From Sodaliphilus sp963612465 (GTDB lineage: Bacteria > Bacteroidota > Bacteroidia > Bacteroidales > Muribaculaceae): a stretch of 64,000 nt of DNA. The stretch lies in assembly GCA_963612465.1 (NCBI GenBank), contig CAVDUV010000012.1, positions 15,301 to 79,300 of the forward strand. Reading direction: 5' to 3'. The position numbers and the translations under genes are program-made. The notes under the pieces are model-generated. The model worked only from the letters and a program-made list of their open reading frames with translations, was not told where the DNA came from and made no database searches. Below, piece after piece: positions 62,099 to 64,000 of this stretch; positions within the stretch are counted from its first letter, which is position 1; each line of letters begins with the position of its first letter.

Positions 62099-63514
62099 AT
62101 GAAAGGAAACATACACACCAGCCACAACAATGCGGCCGACACCATTTGCGCCGTGAGCACCCCTCACGGCATGGGAGGCATAGCCGTGGTGCGCATCAGC
62201 GGCAGCAACGCCACACAAATTATGGCTAAGATATGGCATGGAGCCCCCATTGACTCCATGGCCACACACACGGCACACCTGGGCACCATTACCGACAGCC
62301 ACGGCGACAAGCTCGACCAGGTGGTGCTCACACTGTTCAAAGGGCCACACTCATTCACCGGCGAAGACGTAATTGAGATATCATGCCACGGATCGATGTG
62401 GATTCAGCGCCAAATAGTGCTTAGCCTGATTGATGCGGGATGCCGCGCCGCCACAGGCGGTGAATTCACACAGCGCGCATTCTGCAACGGCCGCCTCGAC
62501 CTGTCGCAGGCCGAAGCCGTGGCCGACCTGATTGCCTCGCAGTCGCGTGCACAGCATCGCGTGGCCATCAACCAGATGCGCGGCGCCTTCAGCCGCCAGT
62601 TGAGCCAGCTGCGCCAACAGTTGCTGCAGTTTGTGTCGCTAATAGAGCTTGAGCTCGACTTCAGCGAAGAAGACGTTGCCTTTGCCGACCGAAGCCGCCT
62701 GCTCAATCTGTCGGCCGACATCCAGACCGTGATTGGCCGCCTGTGCGCGTCCTACAGTTCGGGCAACGTGATTAAAAACGGCATTCCCGTGGCTATCGTC
62801 GGCCCCACAAATGCCGGCAAGTCAACCCTGCTCAACCACCTGCTACACGACGACCGCGCCCTTGTGAGCGACATACAAGGCACCACACGCGACGTGATTG
62901 AAGACACCGTAGACATTGGAGGGACACTCTTCCGCTTTATCGACACGGCAGGCATACGCCAAGCCAACGACGAAATAGAGAAAATGGGCATTAAGCGCAC
63001 ATTCCAAAAACTCGACCAGGCGCAAATAGTGCTTTGGGTAATTGACGGCACACGGCCAGCCCAAGAGCTGACCGGCTTCAGCAGCCAAATTCTGCCCCAC
63101 ACTGCCGGGAAAACCCTGATTGCCGTTGTCAACAAGGCCGACATGGACATTGCGCCACAAGTGACCGAAACGCTCAACGGCTTGTTGCCCGAGGGGGCGC
63201 ACCGGGTTAGCATATCGGCCCGCGACGGCATCAACACCGAAGAGCTCACTCGCATGCTGACGCAGTCGGCCGCATTGCCCGACATGAGCGACGACAATGC
63301 CGTGATTGTGACCAACGCCCGCCACTACGAGGCCCTCACACGTGCCGCCGAAGCGCTCAGCAGAGCCACCACAGGCCTTGAAAGCGGCCTTAGCGGCGAC
63401 TTGGTGAGCCAGGACATCAGAGAGTGTATGCACTACCTGGGCGAAATCACCGGCGAGATAAGCACCGACGACATCCTGGGCGAAATCTTCTCCCACTTCT
63501 GCATCGGGAAATAA
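62099..63514 (+). CDS. mnmE: tRNA modification GTPase MnmE
   Basis: 471 residues. MnmE with MnmG installs the (carboxymethyl)aminomethyl group at U34 of certain tRNAs. The N-terminal folate-binding domain begins DTICAVSTPHGMGGIAVVRISG in pattern; the GTPase domain has G1 GPTNAGKSTLL (about 235), G2 DIQGTTRDV, G3 DTAG, and G4 NKAD; the C-terminus is the invariant FCIGK. In G1 the usual GxPN is GPTN, a small change that keeps GxxxxGKS. It starts 14 bases after the lipoprotein nuclease gene. A strong terminator and then a mobile-element edge follow. Confidence 0.97.
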   Translation: MKGNIHTSHNNAADTICAVSTPHGMGGIAVVRISGSNATQIMAKIWHGAPIDSMATHTAHLGTITDSHGDKLDQVVLTLFKGPHSFTGEDVIEISCHGSMWIQRQIVLSLIDAGCRAATGGEFTQRAFCNGRLDLSQAEAVADLIASQSRAQHRVAINQMRGAFSRQLSQLRQQLLQFVSLIELELDFSEEDVAFADRSRLLNLSADIQTVIGRLCASYSSGNVIKNGIPVAIVGPTNAGKSTLLNHLLHDDRALVSDIQGTTRDVIEDTVDIGGTLFRFIDTAGIRQANDEIEKMGIKRTFQKLDQAQIVLWVIDGTRPAQELTGFSSQILPHTAGKTLIAVVNKADMDIAPQVTETLNGLLPEGAHRVSISARDGINTEELTRMLTQSAALPDMSDDNAVIVTNARHYEALTRAAEALSRATTGLESGLSGDLVSQDIRECMHYLGEITGEISTDDILGEIFSHFCIGK

Positions 63515-63555
63515 CAGCTCTAAAGCAACTGTAATCAACTGTTGCTAACCAACAA

Positions 63556-63588
63556 GAAGCCTCTGATTTTCAGGGGCTTTTCTTTTTT
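63556..63588 (+). terminator. Terminator after mnmE
   Basis: AAGCCTCTG (63557-63565) pairs with CAGGGGCTT (63571-63579) with one G-U, followed by a T-rich run (63578-63588). Confidence 0.85.
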
Positions 63589-63606
63589 AACACTTCGCGG
63601 TCACTT

Positions 63607-63638
63607 TTTGGTATTGCCAGTTGTTTGCAATACTTTTG
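63607..63638 (+). promoter_or_regulatory. Promoter of the mobile-element leader
   Basis: TTTG (63607-63610), exactly 20 bases, then TACTTTTG (63631-63638). Transcription would begin near 63645, giving a leader of about 175 bases that contains both repeats. Confidence 0.8.
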
Positions 63639-63691
63639 CACCATATTTCTACCACGGAACAATTTCAGGCGCGGTTTTTCTATGGCGAAAA

Positions 63692-63772
63692 CGTCATGGA
63701 AGACACGGCATGAGACGCAGTGAGAAAAGCCCATTTCGTCATAGAAGACACGCTGTGAGACGCTATGAGAAA
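63692..63772 (+). repeat. Two 36-base imperfect direct repeats (period 45)
   Basis: 63692-63727 and 63737-63772 match at 30 of 36 positions. Each contains GTCAT-x-GAAGACACG, then TGAGACGC, then TGAGAAA; the six differences sit in the spacers between these blocks. A partial third copy (GCGAGACG) follows at 63775-63782. The conserved blocks with variable spacers suggest protein-binding sites, such as recombination directionality factor or repressor sites. Confidence 0.7.
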
Positions 63773-63821
63773 TTGCGAGACGTGGTGATACAATATTGAA
63801 GACTAAAAAGGAGACTTGATT

Positions 63822-64000
63822 ATGGAAGTAGAACGTATTTGCCAATGGTGCGGCAAACCCTTTATTGCCCACACGATGGTGTCTCGCTATTGTAGCCGTT
63901 CCTGCAATGGCAAGGCTTACAAGGACAAGCAGCGAAAAGAGAAACTGCAAAAGTATGAGGAGGAACAAAACGTCCGTCCGCTGCATACGGTCGGGACGAT
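63822..64000 (+). CDS. Mobile-element zinc-finger/helix-turn-helix protein, N-terminal fragment
   Basis: 59 codons before the window ends. The protein starts MEVERICQWCGKPFIAHTM and continues with YCSRSCNGKAYKDKQRKEK in pattern: two CxxC-type pairs forming a zinc knuckle, then a basic helix. From memory, this start belongs to a family of Bacteroidota integrative-element proteins in which a helix-turn-helix (excisionase-like) domain follows. The GGAG at 63811-63814 may act as a ribosome-binding site. The downstream part is not in the window. Confidence 0.7.
   Translation, partial: MEVERICQWCGKPFIAHTMVSRYCSRSCNGKAYKDKQRKEKLQKYEEEQNVRPLHTVGT

Larger units (their letters stand above)
63589..64000 (+). 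mobile_element. Edge of an integrated mobile element (runs off the window)
   Basis: Right after the mnmE terminator the sequence changes: a perfect promoter (63607-63638), a leader with two 36-base repeats (63692-63772), and the start of a zinc-finger gene of the sort carried by Bacteroidota integrative elements. No integrase or direct repeat is visible because the window ends, so the boundary and type are inferred. Confidence 0.5.

Noticed and set aside
63542..63799. 85-codon frame across the mnmE terminator and leader
   Set aside because: It begins in the terminator, includes the promoter and follows the leader repeats; composition is not protein-like.
63570..63986. 138-codon minus-strand frame opposite the mobile-element leader
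   Set aside because: It covers the promoter and both leader repeats and is antisense to the zinc-finger gene; the hydrophobic start is the shadow of a Lys/Glu-rich helix.

Overview
The window looks like a chromosomal stretch of a gut Bacteroidota (Bacteroidales), most likely a Muribaculaceae-type organism. The class and order rest on several things seen here: promoters of the Bacteroidota form TTTG-N19/20-TAnnTTTG, a type IX secretion (T9SS) outer-membrane protein PorV with four secreted proteins carrying T9SS-like C-terminal tails, GldE, a DUF6377 regulator, a Bacteroidota-type ParC and dimeric GlyRS. The family-level guess is inference from the GC-rich coding sequence and the overall gene style. 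Nearly all of it is core chromosome. Only the last ~400 bases look like the edge of an integrated element.

Layout. 1-17651 is almost all minus strand: the start of a TolC-like efflux protein (cut by the window edge), a four-gene envelope cluster (TM2/zinc-ribbon protein, membrane-anchored GH25 muramidase, two unknown exported proteins), trmB-mrp-M48 lipoprotein protease, an LRR T9SS cargo, porV-ispF, a Bax-inhibitor-1 family protein, argS, and parC-DUF3316-S41 protease. 17854-21720 is plus strand: glyS with an FKBP lipoprotein, an EamA transporter, and a small heat-shock protein behind a sigma-54-type promoter. 21971-45907 is minus strand again: a GT90 glycosyltransferase, a 2042-residue three-module GLUG protein, an OPT transporter, TraB/GumN, GDPD and esterase genes, an M13 protease, tRNA-Val, a 935-residue T9SS cargo, then DUF3108, a C69 dipeptidase, a phosphopantetheinyl transferase and gldE. 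46197-63514 is plus strand: a DUF6377 membrane regulator with a TonB-receptor-like barrel and a CE1-like esterase; a DUF3078-led operon of small envelope proteins running into a polyprenyl synthetase and TatD; a GHL10-type glycosidase with a T9SS tail; two related NUC-family nucleases; and mnmE. From about 63590 a new promoter, two 36-bp repeats and a truncated zinc-finger gene of mobile-element type begin.

How it fits together. The window is dominated by envelope and export functions. PorV would escort the tailed cargoes (LRR, GLUG, the 935-aa protein, GHL10) to the surface. The DUF6377/receptor/esterase group resembles a minimal polysaccharide-acquisition locus without SusD. Housekeeping tRNA and translation genes (trmB, argS, glyS, tRNA-Val, mnmE) are interspersed. 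The most interesting unexplained items are an orphan promoter-to-terminator unit with no reading frame (32721-32941), the sigma-54-type control region of the small heat-shock gene, paired G8/C8 tracts in a 688-base gap, and the repeat-bearing leader of the mobile element.
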